A program made the position numbers and the translations under genes. From NCBI RefSeq assembly GCF_023091745.1, contig NC_068926.1, positions 64,044,001-64,108,000 of the forward strand: a stretch of DNA of 64,000 nucleotides, in the 5' to 3' direction. The notes under the pieces are model-generated. The model worked only from the letters and a program-made list of their open reading frames with translations, searched no databases and was not told the origin of the DNA. The DNA is from Budorcas taxicolor (Eukaryota > Chordata > Mammalia > Artiodactyla > Bovidae). This document shows, piece by piece, positions 1 through 12,600 of the stretch; positions within the stretch are counted from its first letter, which is position 1, and every line of letters begins with the position of its first letter.

Positions 1-217
1 GAAAGAAAGTGAAAGTCACACATTTGTATCCAACTCTTTGTGATCCTATGGATGTAACCTGCTTGGCTCCTCTGTCCATGAAATTCTCCAGGCAAGAGTA
101 CTGGAGTGGGTTGCCATTTCCTTCTCCAGGAGATCTTCCCAACCCAGGGGTTCGAGCCCAGGTCTCCTGCTTTGCAGGCAAATTCTTTACCAGCTGAGCC
201 AGTAGGGAAGCCCATCC
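1..217 (-). mobile_element. Bov-tA SINE
   Basis: Reverse of the ruminant tRNA-headed SINE: Bov-A body with the ACTGGAGTGGGTTGCCATT stretch, then the tRNA-like GGTTCGAGCCC box, ending at GGGAAGCCCA. The start is cut by the window edge. Confidence 0.85.
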
Positions 218-909
218 TGAACTTAGCGTCAGTCAAGTCCTCTGTATGTGTTTATGCTTCTATCTCATCATATGTGCAGACATTAAAACATGTAGCATTA
301 TTTTGCATGACTTCTCTTTTAAATAAATGGTGTCACACCAGGTATGTCCTTCTACAACTTATTTTTCCAACTCTCCAGTATATTTGAGAGATTTATCCAT
401 GTTGATAAATTTAGCTCTGGTTTATTCCTTTTCCCTCATGTTCAGTTTTTCATGGAATGAATATGTCACAATTTATTTACTCATGATTTTGAGTAGAAAC
501 GTTTAGATTCCCATTTCTACAGTACTACCGATAATGCTATAAAGAACATTCCTATGGTCTTTTTACATTGGTAGATACCTAGGAGTGGAATTGCTGGGTC
601 ATAGCATATGTGAATCTTCAGTTTTCTTAGATATTATCAAATTGCTTTACAGTAAGAATGTGTGAGAGCTCCTTTGGTCCATATACTCGTCCACGTCTGG
701 TTTTGTCAAATATTTTCATGCTTTCCCATCTGCGGGGTGTGAAATTATACTGATTTTTTTTTTGCTGTAATGTTGATCCATACTTCACTGATTGTCACCT
801 AGGTGAGCACCTTAGAATATATTGATCAGAGTTTCTCTTACATAATATTGTTCTAATCTCTTGCTGGTAACAGACATTGAAACATATTCTCCCAAGCTGG
901 GGTCTTTTT

Positions 910-1083
910 TTAAAAAATTAATTAATTTAATTAGAGGCTAATTACAATATTGTGGTGGTTTTTTGCCATACATAGACATGAATCCGCCATGGGTGTACAT
1001 GTCTCCCCGATACTGAACCCCCCCTCCCACCTCCCTCCCCACCTCATCACTCTGGGTTGTCCCAGAGCCCCAGCTTTGGGTCC
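910..1083 (-). mobile_element. Short retroelement insertion with 19-bp duplication
   Basis: CCCAAGCTGGGGTCTTTTT occurs at 891-909 and again at 1084-1102, bracketing an inserted segment that starts with a T-rich run. The body resembles an L1 3' end in reverse. It split the older L1. Confidence 0.7.
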
Positions 1084-1832
1084 CCCAAGCTGGGGTCTTT
1101 TTACATAAAAAACTTTTAAGTTTTAATGTAGTCAAATTTGTGGGGTTTTCCTATGCTTATGCTTTTAACTCACTCCAAGTGGTTTTAATTCTCTTGAAAT
1201 TTAGTTTTGTATACTACATGAGGTAGAAATAAAAATTTATTTTCCAAATTAGATAAGAAATGTCTTTGTATCTTTTAGTGAGATGTATTTCCCTTCCTTC
1301 ACAATTCCACCTCTGCATTCTGTCAAGGCTTTGTTTATAAGTGGGTCTGATTCTAGACTCTATTCTGTTCCATTGGTCTATCTGTTTAGCTCCATTACAA
1401 TAATATTATGCATTACAGTAAGTACAGCTGCTTGAAAATAGTGACTTATTTTAAAGGACGGCTAAGACAAGTCCCCCAGATTATTTTTTTCAAAATTGCT
1501 TTTGCTATTCACAAACTTTTACTTTTCCTATGAACTTTTAAGTTGCACCCAAAACTCCAGAATTATACTGAATATATTATGTGGGGAACTATTATATTTA
1601 CAATATTGCCTCTTCTGATCATTCATAAGCATGATATATCTCTGTTTATTTAGGTTTAAAGTATTTCCATAAAGTTTCAAAATTTCCCCTACAAAGGCCT
1701 TGTATTTTTTAAAAATTTATTCCTAGGGAAACTTTAGAGTTGATCTTAATATTGTAAATGGCATTTTTCCAATTAGATCTTAGAATTATTGCTTGTCTAT
1801 GAGAGCACAATTAATTTTTGTACACTGACCTA

Positions 1833-1952
1833 GCTGGAGAAGGGAATGGCAACTCACTCCAGTATTCGTGCCTGGAAAATCTCATGGACAGAGGAGCCTG
1901 GTGGGCAAAAGTTCATGGGGTTGCAGAATCCGGCATGACTGAGTGAACAGGC
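1833..1952 (+). mobile_element. Bov-A SINE monomer
   Basis: GGAGAAGGGAATGGCAACTC through a degenerate GCATGACTGAGTGA end, a single diverged Bov-A unit. Confidence 0.75.
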
Positions 1953-2423
1953 ATGCACTGGTACCTAGTAATCTTACTGTGTTATCTTGCTGCTTCTTCA
2001 AATCCTCTTGGACTACTTGTATAGGCATTTTATCATCTACAAAAAACACCACTTTGCTTCTTTCTATTCTTGTATCTTTTATTTCTTTTTCTTATTTTAA
2101 TGCATTGATCAAGAACTCCAGTTTTTTTTTTTAAAGGTAGAACAGATGGAGTAATTCAATTTCACTAATGCTTATAATCTATGTTTTCTATTTCTTCTTG
2201 AGTTAGTTTTGATAAGATGTATGTTTCTGGGAAATATTCCTTTTCATCTGTTTTCAAATGTATGGGTAGTCCACAGTACTCTTTCTTTGTCTAAAAGAAA
2301 AGTGGATGGATTTATTTTTGATATGTCTGTTTCTTATTCTTGTGGACCATGATGTCCAAGGCAGAAGGATACAGACAATAACATTCTTAATCATAAAAGT
2401 TTCCATTTATTAAAACAGCCTCT

Positions 2424-2605
2424 GATGCTGCTGCTGCTGCTAAGTCACTTCAGTAGTGTTTGACTCTGTGCGACCCCATAGACGGCAGCCCACCAGGATC
2501 CGCCATCCCTGGGATTCTCCAGGCAAGAACACTGGAGTGGGCTGCCATGTCCTTCTCCAATGCATGAAAGTGAAAAGTGAAAGGGAAGTCGCTCAGTTGT
2601 GTCCT
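2424..2605 (-). mobile_element. Bov-A2 SINE
   Basis: Starts with the (GCT)n tail and AAGTCACTTCAGT, then one unit and the link AATGCATGAAAGTGAAAAGT into a truncated second unit. Confidence 0.85.
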
Positions 2606-3463
2606 CTACTGAATACTTAATATGTATTTCTTACTACAACCTTGGGAGGTAGGTACTAATTATTATTCTCATTGAACAGAGGAGAAAAGAGAGGCCCCGA
2701 GAGGTGAAGGAACTTGCCTGGGGGACAAACAGGAAGAAAAGGACAGATTTGGGATTCAAGTCCAGGACTTCCTGACCCTAAAGAGCAGCTTTTCCTACTA
2801 CCCCGCATCTCATGCCTGAAGTGCACTGATGCTTTCCTGTCCACAGTCTCAGTTTCATGAACGTCATTCACAAGGCAACGGAGAGGATGTAAAAGGCATC
2901 CTCATCACCAGTGCCAGTGTGGTCAGTCTCCTTGAAAGGCACTTCTGCATAAAAAATATAGGCATAGAAAACATGCTTGAAGGAAATACCCAGTATAGCG
3001 TCTGTATCCAGTGTATACTTCAAAATTCATAAAAACATAAAACATTATTTTTTTTAATTCCTCAAAGGTAGTGACCCCATCCTCTTCCTCATGGTCTAGC
3101 CACCCTTAGAATGGTGCCTGGTTTATAGCAGGTATTTAATATATCCATTAACAAGACCAGAAGGAAATGGTAAGCAATTTGTCTTTAGTACACGGAACTA
3201 GGAGTCATTTTTTTAATTCCTTCCACTCTCCTTTGTTGTCCAAAGTTTCTATATTATTTTCTTTTTACCACTGGGATGAAATAAGTCTTGTTTTAGAAAA
3301 ACATACTATGAAGTCATTCCCAATATTAGTTTCTTTTCGTGCACGCAGACTGTTTTTTAGAGTGAGGTCTTTAGAAAAGTAACTGAGAATGGTGGTTGTG
3401 GATGCTGGTGGAGTCTCTAAAGGGGGACCCCGGGCAGTACTGAGTCTCAGTCCCAGGACTTGC

Positions 3464-3619
3464 CTGCCTGAACATTTCTGGGAAGTCATACACGTAGGTG
3501 GTGCCCAGGGACTGGGCCTGGAACCGCTTGGCCTGAAGCAGATCCTTGGTGACGTAGGGAGTGTTGATCAGCATCCCATGCTGGGGGCCTTGCTTGCTGC
3601 CAAAGGAGTGAAACAAGAT
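3464..3619 (-). CDS. ACACB: ACACB exon 36 (last in window; GC donor)
   Basis: 156 nt, [20 protein letters not shown] to YDFPEMFRQ. It leads into the carboxyltransferase half, whose exons lie beyond position 1. The donor is CAG|GCAAGT, the fourth GC donor. Here the downstream exon is not visible, so the boundary rests on homology to the ACC family alone. Acceptor GTCCAG. Confidence 0.93.
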
Positions 3620-6600
3620 CTGGACCAGAAAGAGAGAAAAAGAGAGTGAGGGAGGCCAAGTCTCAGAGAACCACACTCCTGCTCAATTTTTTTCTTCCTG
3701 CCTCAATGAAAATGCAAACAGGGAATGCTACTCAGCCACCAAAACGAGCAAAATAACGCCACTGGCCGCAACATGGAGGGACCTAGAGACTAGCATACCA
3801 AGTGGAGTACGTCAGAAAGACGCCACGTGTTGTCACTTCTGTGTAGACTCTAACATCTGACACAAATGAACTTTCCTGAAGCAGACACAGACCCACGGAC
3901 ACGGAGCAGGGGCTCGGGCCTCCACTCTGACGCGACTTCTGTGACCCAGCCCGGCCTTACGTTCCCAGATCTGGGGTCCGTCACTTCCTTGTAGAGGCTG
4001 ATGTCCAGGTAGTAGCCTGACTCGTTGGTGATGAAGAGGCGGATGGGGATGGCGCTGTCGGTGGTGGTCTGACGGATGTTGATCTTGACCTCAGCCTGAA
4101 GCACGCGGAGCTTCCACAGCCGGCTGCCGTAGCGCATCACCATGGACCGCACCGACTCCTCGATCTGCCGCAAACCACAGCGGTTCAATTTCAGAACCTA
4201 AACTGCGCACACTCGTAACCGTTCTCGCTCTGACGATGACAGAATGGTGAAATATACCAAATGCAAAATGCACTGCGTGTATACAGCACAGTAATATGTT
4301 GCATGTATCACTGTTAGCTGATAAGACGCAAAGGCATCTTTGATTTAAGCTCAGTGTCTCACTCTGTCCCCACAGTTACCCAGAGAGGCTAGCATTTTTG
4401 TCCCCCATTGACAGAGGAGGAAACTGAGGCTGGTAAGAGCTAGAGCTCCTATGTCTTCCTCTCCGTCACGTATCCCAAGCCTATGCATTTTCTCTTCTGG
4501 GAACGACATGAACTGGTGGAGCGGGGGAGTCAGCATGAGCCTCTGCACCCCACCCCACATGCCAAGCTGATGGACTGAAAGGACTTCTTTCATCCCAGAA
4601 TCACCACCACAAACTCTGCCTGCTTGTGAGGAACCAGCTGTGGAGGAGCCAGCCGTGGAGGATGGTTGAGCCACAGACCTCAGGTTCTTACCCACTCCCC
4701 CACCCACCGGCAGCCCACGACAGAGCCTGGAACCAGGGAGAGGCCAGAGCTCTGTTTTGCAGAGGACATTCTGGGCATCCGCATTTCCTGAAAAGTGAAG
4801 CATGCCCATGGAGGGGGAACATCCTTAGGGACAGTCCTCAGGGGGGTGGCTGGAATATGGCTCTAGAATTAATTGATGGAAGCTTTGTGCTCCACCTGCA
4901 GCAATCGAGGCTCAGAAACGCACGTATGCACCCTGCAACTCGGGTCTTGAACACCGGGAGACAATACCCCAAAGCAGGAGGGTCCCAGGGAAGGTGAACC
5001 CCCAGAGCCTGGTGAGAGCCCCGCCCACCGAGGGGAGACCTTGGAGGGGTCCATGATGACGGTGGGCACGAAGTTGAGGAAGATGTGGTTGCAGTCGGTG
5101 CGCACGCTGGTGTTATTGAATGCCACCTCCAGCTCATCCATGGCCTCCAGGAGCAGCCGCTCACCCTCGTTCTGGAGGTACTCGAAAGAGGCTTCCTATA
5201 AAAGCGGGAGGGGGCAACCGCTAAGGCCAGGGGTGCAGGGCTCAGAGAGTTAGGGAGAGGGGAGAATAGCCCCTCCTCCAAAAGGTGCGCCCAGTAAGAC
5301 AGCAGAGCCCCACCTTCAGAGGCAAAGAGATGTCCAAGGCCGACTCGTGTACTCGGCACCTCTTTTATTTTCTGTGTTTTCTGCTGTGCTGACCCCAGAG
5401 GGGTCTTAAAGTCTCTTCTGAGATATTGTAAACAACTCACCCATGAGCCTGCTTTTTAGGCAAACCAACCAATCCAACCAATCCACGGTCCACACCTCAC
5501 TACTCCTCATCAGGCTCACGCTCCAGGCTACTGTCCTCGGGCCCTAATCAACCCAGGGCCAGGCATCAGACAACTAGAGACAGCCCCTATGTTCAGAGCC
5601 TGCTGAAATCACTCAAGGCAGCCACTGCCAAGCCTGCCCACCTGCCTCACCTGGTCCTTCCTGCGAAACCCACAATAAAGGCCCCTGTCCATGAATCCCC
5701 CCTCACACGGCCTCCTGAGCAGCCCTGGCACTTCCCCACGTGGTCCCCATGATACAGAGTGCCCCCTCCCCTTGGGATCTGTGAGTGACAAACAAACCAT
5801 CTTTTCAATGGCAACCATCTCCTGGTCTGTTGGCCTTCCCTGGTGGCTCAGCTGGTAAAGAATCTGCCAGCAACGCGGGAGACCCGGGTTCGATCCCTGG
5901 GTTGGGAAGACCCCCTGGAGAAGGGAATGGCTGCCTCCAGTATTCTGGCCTGGAGAATTCCATGGACTCTACAGTCCATGGGGTCGCAAAGAATCGGACA
6001 CGACTGAGCGACTTGCACTTACCTGGATAATCATAAAAGCTATTAGAACACCTGAGGCAGGAAAACACTGAGATTAGCTTAGCACTCATCACTAGAGGAT
6101 TCCCTAAAAACATTACATACATGTGATACCTCCATGCTAGGGAACTGCAGGGAGGGGATCATCTTCATTAACATAGAAGGAGGTCTACAGTAAAAACCGA
6201 GTCTTTACATGGTATGTCCAGCCTGAGCTCCCATCTGGAACCTTCTACCTACAACCCAATTCGAATACACGTATGGAATGAGGCCCACAAAGGGTCACCA
6301 ACAGGGCTGACCCCTGAGTGGCAGGATTCTGGGTCCTTTCCTTTGATTTCTTTTTTTTTTGGCCAAGCCACGCTGCATGTGGGATCTTAGTTCCGCGACC
6401 AAGGATCGAACCTGTGCCCTCTGCACTGGAAGCAGAGTCAGCCACTGGACCACCAGGAAAGCCCCTCCTTGATTTTTGGAAGTATTTTCAGTATTGCTTG
6501 CAATCTTCACAGCATAGTCATGAATTACTTTTGTAAAGGAGAGAAACGATGGGACATGATGGTGCACTCAATCAACAAATACAAAAAAAGCCCCTTAACT

Positions 6601-9600
6601 ACCAGGACCTTTCTTTTCTATCCTCCTGATTCTCTCATGCAGACACATCTCCGGGATGGAAGAAAGAATCTGCACGTTACCCCATGAAAATAAGCTACTA
6701 TCTACCTCCTGTCCCCTCTAGACTGGACTGTCGGTTACAAGGCCAGGGCTGTGGGTGCCCCGTTCACCCTGCGATCCCCACATGCAGCCCAGGCCCTGCC
6801 CCGAGTGGGACTCAATCCCAGCAAGGCTGGCCCCCAAGGAGACACAAACTCCCGCTGACATCAACCTTGGTGATCAGGTCCGAGTGCCTGATGATGACCC
6901 GGATGAAGAACCTGTGGTCCGTGACCTCGGCACCCTCCTTCACTCTGGCGGCGCCCAGGTACAGGTGCATCTTGTGGTTGGCGCAGGGCATGGCGGTCAC
7001 GTCGAAGTTTCGCAACCGGCTGAGCTCCAGCTGGAAGGCCAGGGCCGGCTCCAAGTGACGGTAGATGCGATCTTCTGCAAACTGCGGGCCGACCAGGGAG
7101 AGAAAACAGACAGACACACAGACCCACGTGGAGCTGGACACTGAGGTGGCATGCCCGCTGATCCGCACCCTGTCCTGCATGCCCCCTGGCGGGTTTAGTG
7201 CTCAGGAATGAGGCAGTCATAGTGTCCTCTAACCATGAACTTGAGAGACTGGAGAGTTGAGATTTCCTGAAGGTCCAGCAGAGAGGAAGGTCTTGTGTGG
7301 TGCAAGTCTCTCAGCCCTGGGGGAGCCCAGTGAAACCCCAGCACCTGAGGCCCACCAGGCTGTTTTCTGTGAGCCACGACACAGAGTACTTCTCAAGAAG
7401 TCCCTAAGCCTTGGTTTCCTTGAGGAGATTGGTCCCCAGAAGGAAGCGACTGATGGTGCTAGAGTTTTAACTGAAGAGGCTAAAGGAAGGATGGGTCTTA
7501 AGTAGTAAAGCGAGGCTCTGGATAGATTAAAACACTGTTTGCTGGAGGCTGGGTCTGTGCTGGGAACGAGATCGCCTTTTCTAGAACAGGGATGAGCAAA
7601 CTTTTTCTCAAAAGGCCAGAGAACCGATGGAGTACACAGTTGGTCACAGCCACAGTCTGACTTCTGAAGCCATGTGTTCTGCATCCGCGGATAAGAACAA
7701 TCACAGAGATTCCACCTGTGGTTGGGTGAATCTATGGATGTGGAAACTGCAGACATGGAGGGCTGAGTGTACTTGACTCTGCCTGATTCTACTGCTGGAG
7801 CCAGAAAGCCATAGGAGACAGCAAGAGATTAATGAGTATGGCCTGTGTCCCAATCAAACTTTGGTTATAAAAACAGGAGGCTGGGGAATTTCCTGGTGGT
7901 CCAGTGGTTGAGACTCTGTGCTTCTACTGCAGGGGGCCTGGGTTCATTTCCTGGTCAGACAACTAGGATTCCGCAAGCCATGTGTGTCACGGCCAAAAAA
8001 AACAAAACAAAAACCAACCAATCGACCCCTAAAAAACAGGGAGCCAGTCTGCAAGCCACAGTTTGCAAACCACTGTCCTAGAAGAATATAAACAAAAGAG
8101 GGTGGGAGACCTGTCTTACAGAGTTACAGCAGCAAGTATAAAAATTCTCCAGGTGAGACAGAAACGTGTATAGCAAAGGCTGAAAGGGTGGGAAACGTGA
8201 GGTCTGAGGCCCACATACAAATGTGGGGCTCTCACTGGAAATACCAGCCCAGAGGAAGGCTGGAGTCTGCACTTAAGTTGCATTTCTAGAATACAGGGAT
8301 CATAAGGACTGGGGACAATATTCTTCCTGAATATCAAAGATCCCAGGGAAGAGAGAACCGCTTCATTGCTCTTCACCATACCTCATCTCTTGCTCTGAAT
8401 GTGAAAAACTTGGGAAATTCTTTCTGCAGAAAAAGACATATGAAAGACAATTAAGTCAAGCAAGACTTATTTAAATATTTATAGACTTGTTTTACGATTT
8501 TTAACCATTACCCAGTCCACTGCTAGAACAAATCATTTGGAAAGCCATCTCTCCTTTAGCCATTGATCTTTCCCACCCCAATCTACAGAGCAAACTTCAA
8601 ATAAATGGCACCGAGTCTTGAAGAATGTGAAGAACTCAGATGCGCCGAGCATCGGACTGACCTCTTGGGCAATCAGGAATGTGATTCTTCGGAGTCCACA
8701 CTCCACAAGGATGTTTTTCTGGATTAAAAACCAAACATACAATAGGATCATAGTTGGTCACACAAAGGAATGAAGCCCTGACACATGTTACTGCTACCTG
8801 GATGAACCTTGAAAACATGCCAAGTAAAAGAGGCCAGTCCCCAAAGGCCTCATATTGTATGAAACTCCACTTAGTTTATTGATAGGAAACACCCAGAATG
8901 AGCAAATTCACAGACAGAAAGTAGATTAGTGGTTTTCGAGGGCAGGGAAAAGGGTGTTGAGTTCAGGGAAAATGGGGTGGCTGCTGATGGGTATGGGGTA
9001 TTTTGGTGGGGGTGGTGAAAACGTTCTAAAATAAAATGACCATAATGATGGTTACGCAAGTCTATGAATATATTAGTAGTCTCTCCTTACTGACCGGGGA
9101 TATGATCCACGATCTCGTGGACAAATAGAACCATGGATAATACCAAACCCTATATATACTAGGTTGTTTTTTTTCCCCCTATACATACCTACAATAAAGT
9201 TTAATTTACAAATTAGGTACTGTAGCCCGCCAGGTTCTTCTGTTCATGGAATTCTCCAGGCAAGAATACTGGAGTGGGTTGCCATTCCCTTCTCCAGGGA
9301 ATCTTCCTGATCCAGGGATCAATCCTGGGTCTTCTGTAGTGTAGGCAGATTCTTTTCCTGAGCCACCAGGAAAGCCCACAATAGGAGATTAACCACATAG
9401 AAAAATTATAGCCATTTACTGTAATAAAAGCTATGTGATTGTGGGCTCTCAAAATATTTTCTTGTAGTTTAATGCCTTTTCTGTCTTAACTAAGCACTTC
9501 TCACTCACTGTGACCATAATGTTTGCAGTTTAAGGGTACATTTCTTTTTTCCTCCTTCACAATTTCATGGCTAGAAGAGTCAATCTTACTGTAGATCTTA

Positions 9601-12600
9601 GCAACTCACGTTTTTTTCCTGCCTTATTAAGTCAAGAACTTTCACCTTTTCATTTAAGGGAAGCACCCTATGGCTTCTCTTTGGCATATCCGAATTGCTG
9701 GTATCACTACCCTTGCACTTTGGAGCATAATTAGATATAATACAGGTGACTTAACTACTGCAATACCATGACAACTGATGGGACAACCCAGCCACCTCCT
9801 AAGTGACAAACGGTGGATGTGCCGGACAAAGGGATGATTCGCATCTGAGTCAGACTGAGCAGGATGGTGCAGTATTTCCTCATAGCAACTCAGAATGGCA
9901 CGTGACTTGAAACTGACAAATTGCCTACTTATGGCATTTTCCATTTAATGTTCTTGGACTATAGTTGGCCATGGGAAACTGAAACGAAGGAAAACAAAAC
10001 TGCAGAAAAGAGGACTATGGTACCAAGAAGCACTGAAGTGCATACTTTATATGGAGGAACGGTATGGTACGTAAACTATGTTCAATACAGCTGTTTAAAA
10101 TATATACACACACACATTATTATACATGACACCACATGTTTATAAAATCAACCCAGTTATCTGCATAAATGGTTGTTAATGTAAGTGACCATTTTAAAAT
10201 TGGGAGTTTTGGACTTCCCTGGTGGCCCAGTGGTAAAGAATCCATCTGCCAGTGCAGGGGACAGGGGTTCGATCCCTGGTTGGGGAAGATCCCACACGCC
10301 GCAGAGCAACTAAGCCTGTGAGCCACAACTACGGAAGCCTTCACGCCCTTGAGCCTGTGCTCCGTGACAAGAGAAGCCACTGCAACAAGAAGCCCGAGCA
10401 CCTCAGCTGGAGAGCTGCCCCCGCTGTCCAGAGATGGAGAACGCCCGCTCGCGGCAACAAAGACCCCGTGTAACCAAAACCAATAAATACAACAGCGAGT
10501 TCTCTGGCTCATCCCAATGAAAACACTGCCTTCAACTCCAAAACCATTTCCTGACTGTATCATCTGCATAAGGTGGTGTATATACTGTGTCATCTTATTA
10601 CGGCATCTCCCAGGGAGAGAGAAACGCCACCCCCGTGTTACTGCGGGGAGAAGCCGAATTTCTGGCCTGTTCAGCCTCCTCTGCCCAAGGTCACGGGCAA
10701 AGCAGAGCCGATGTGGGCAGCCAGGCCTGCGGCTCTGAAGCTCTCAAGACAACTCGGGCACATGGACACCTCAAGACGGTCCTCCTCCTTCTCAGGGACC
10801 CAGGCCCAGAGGCTGCCCAATGTACCTTGGACTGCACAAATGTTCGGAAAATGGGCACCAGCTGCTCATCCTCCTGGTGGTCTGCGTGCTGGAGAGCCAC
10901 GTTCAGGATGTGGATCGGCTCCTCTCGGAGGCTCTGGGACAGAAAACCAAGGGGGGCACCAAGAAAACCAAGTAGAAGGGCCCGGGGCCCCCAGGCCGCC
11001 CCTCCTTGGCTTGCTCCCTGCTCACATCCTCACCTTGCTGTCATCCTCGGAGTACAGGGAATTCTGGGCCTTGCTGAAAAGGGGGGTGTCCTTGGGCACG
11101 TTGGCAAAGCAGGAGATGACCTTATCAAAGTTCCTAGGGGTGCGGGGCAGAGAGGGAGGGCTGAGGGGCCGCTGCCCCACGAGGTCGTAGGTCAGACCAG
11201 GACTCTCCCTCTTTCCCAACCACCACACTGCGAGCACATCCAAGTCTGTGCAGAGCGCCTGTGGTTCCTGACTAGGTCCGAGGCACTAGTGATGGGGTCT
11301 TCCCCCAAAAGAAGAATGAACCTATGTGGTTTGAGATGGTGAGTAGAAGAAAGGGTTTCAGTACTTTGCGGGCATGGCTAGGGTCCCTTTTTCACTGGCT
11401 GGGAGAGTCCTGCAATCTCATCTCACTTCTCTGAGTCAACTGAGGATAACAAACACGCATTGGAGAAGGAAATGGCAACCCACTCCAGTGTTCTTGCCTA
11501 GAGAATCCCAGGGACGGGGGAGCCTGGTGGGCTGCCGTCTATGGGGTCGCACAGAGTCGGACACGACTGAAGCGACTTAGCAGCAGCAGCAGCAACACCT
11601 CCCAAAGCTGTTGTGAAGATACAAGATAATCCAAGCATGATGCATAATATACAGGGGCAGGCTGAGAAAGGGCAACGGGGACTTCCCTGGTGGGCTGGTG
11701 GTTAACAATCTGCCTCGCAGGGGATGTGGCTTTGACCCCTGGTCGGGGAACTAGGATCTCACGTGCTGTGGAGCCCACGCGCCACAACTGGAGGGTCCGT
11801 GTGCTCCAGTAAAAGATCCTGCATGACGCATCGAAGACCCAACACGGTTGGATACGTACACGAATATTTTTAAAAGGGGAATGATACTGACATTTCTGAA
11901 CATGTTATCTACATACTAACAACGGTTTAAATACAATATTTTTAATGTATCATCTCATGGTGACCCTATGAAGTAAAGTCCTCTTGTACCCCTTATACGG
12001 ATGAGAAAACAAAGGTATTGAGAGAAAGCATTTGTTCAGAGTCTTATAGTCAAGAAGCAGGGTGAGACAGTATTCAAAAGCAGGAGGTGCTGACATGAAA
12101 ACTCACACTTTTGATGCTATATTATTCTCTTATTATTAAGTCCCTGAGCCATGTGTCCAGGCCACCCCCACCTGCGTGTGCAGTGAACAGGTGGGGGTTC
12201 AGGGGAAGCGCGCTCAAGCCCTGTGGTTGGGGTGTTCTGGGGATACTGAGCCCCGCTGGGTACCTGACGAAATCCTCGAATCTCTGGAAGGCGACCATGG
12301 CCCCAATTCGCTGGGACTTGGGGGAGAAGCCACTGTCCATGAAGAGCTCCGTGCTGTGTCTCAGCAGCTCCGGGTTGGTGACACTGATGGGCACGGTCAT
12401 CCTGCAGTGGGGGTGGGAGGTGGGGGGTGAGGGAGCCGCCTGCAGATCCAGCCCCAAGAGCCGTTCCTGCCCTGGAAGCTTCGGTGAGCCAGCCCCACAA
12501 CAGAGTCTTCTGAAAGAGGGGGGCTTAGAATCGGAGGTGGAAGGGATAGGGGGAGAGATCCCCCTCTGGCCATGCACAGCACACCAGGGGCCTGGACCTC

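Larger units (their letters stand above)
220..2420 (-). mobile_element. Old L1 fragments (mosaic), last intron of window
   Basis: AT-rich sequence resembling antisense ancient L1 (for example the GGAATTGCTGGGTCATA and TTCCATTGGTCTAT stretches). It is interrupted by younger insertions. No coding exon of ACACB is seen between 1 and 3463. Confidence 0.55.

Noticed and set aside
5833..5900. tRNA-like A and B boxes
   Set aside because: They are the heads of Bov-tA and CHR SINEs. No stand-alone tRNA with a full cloverleaf was seen.
10104..10116. CA-rich and GATA-rich microsatellites, poly-T runs
   Set aside because: Ordinary short tandem repeats; nothing suggests a CRISPR array or regulatory array.
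10587..11342. 251-residue plus-strand frame
   Set aside because: It runs antisense across ACACB exons 29 and 30 and shows no domain of its own.
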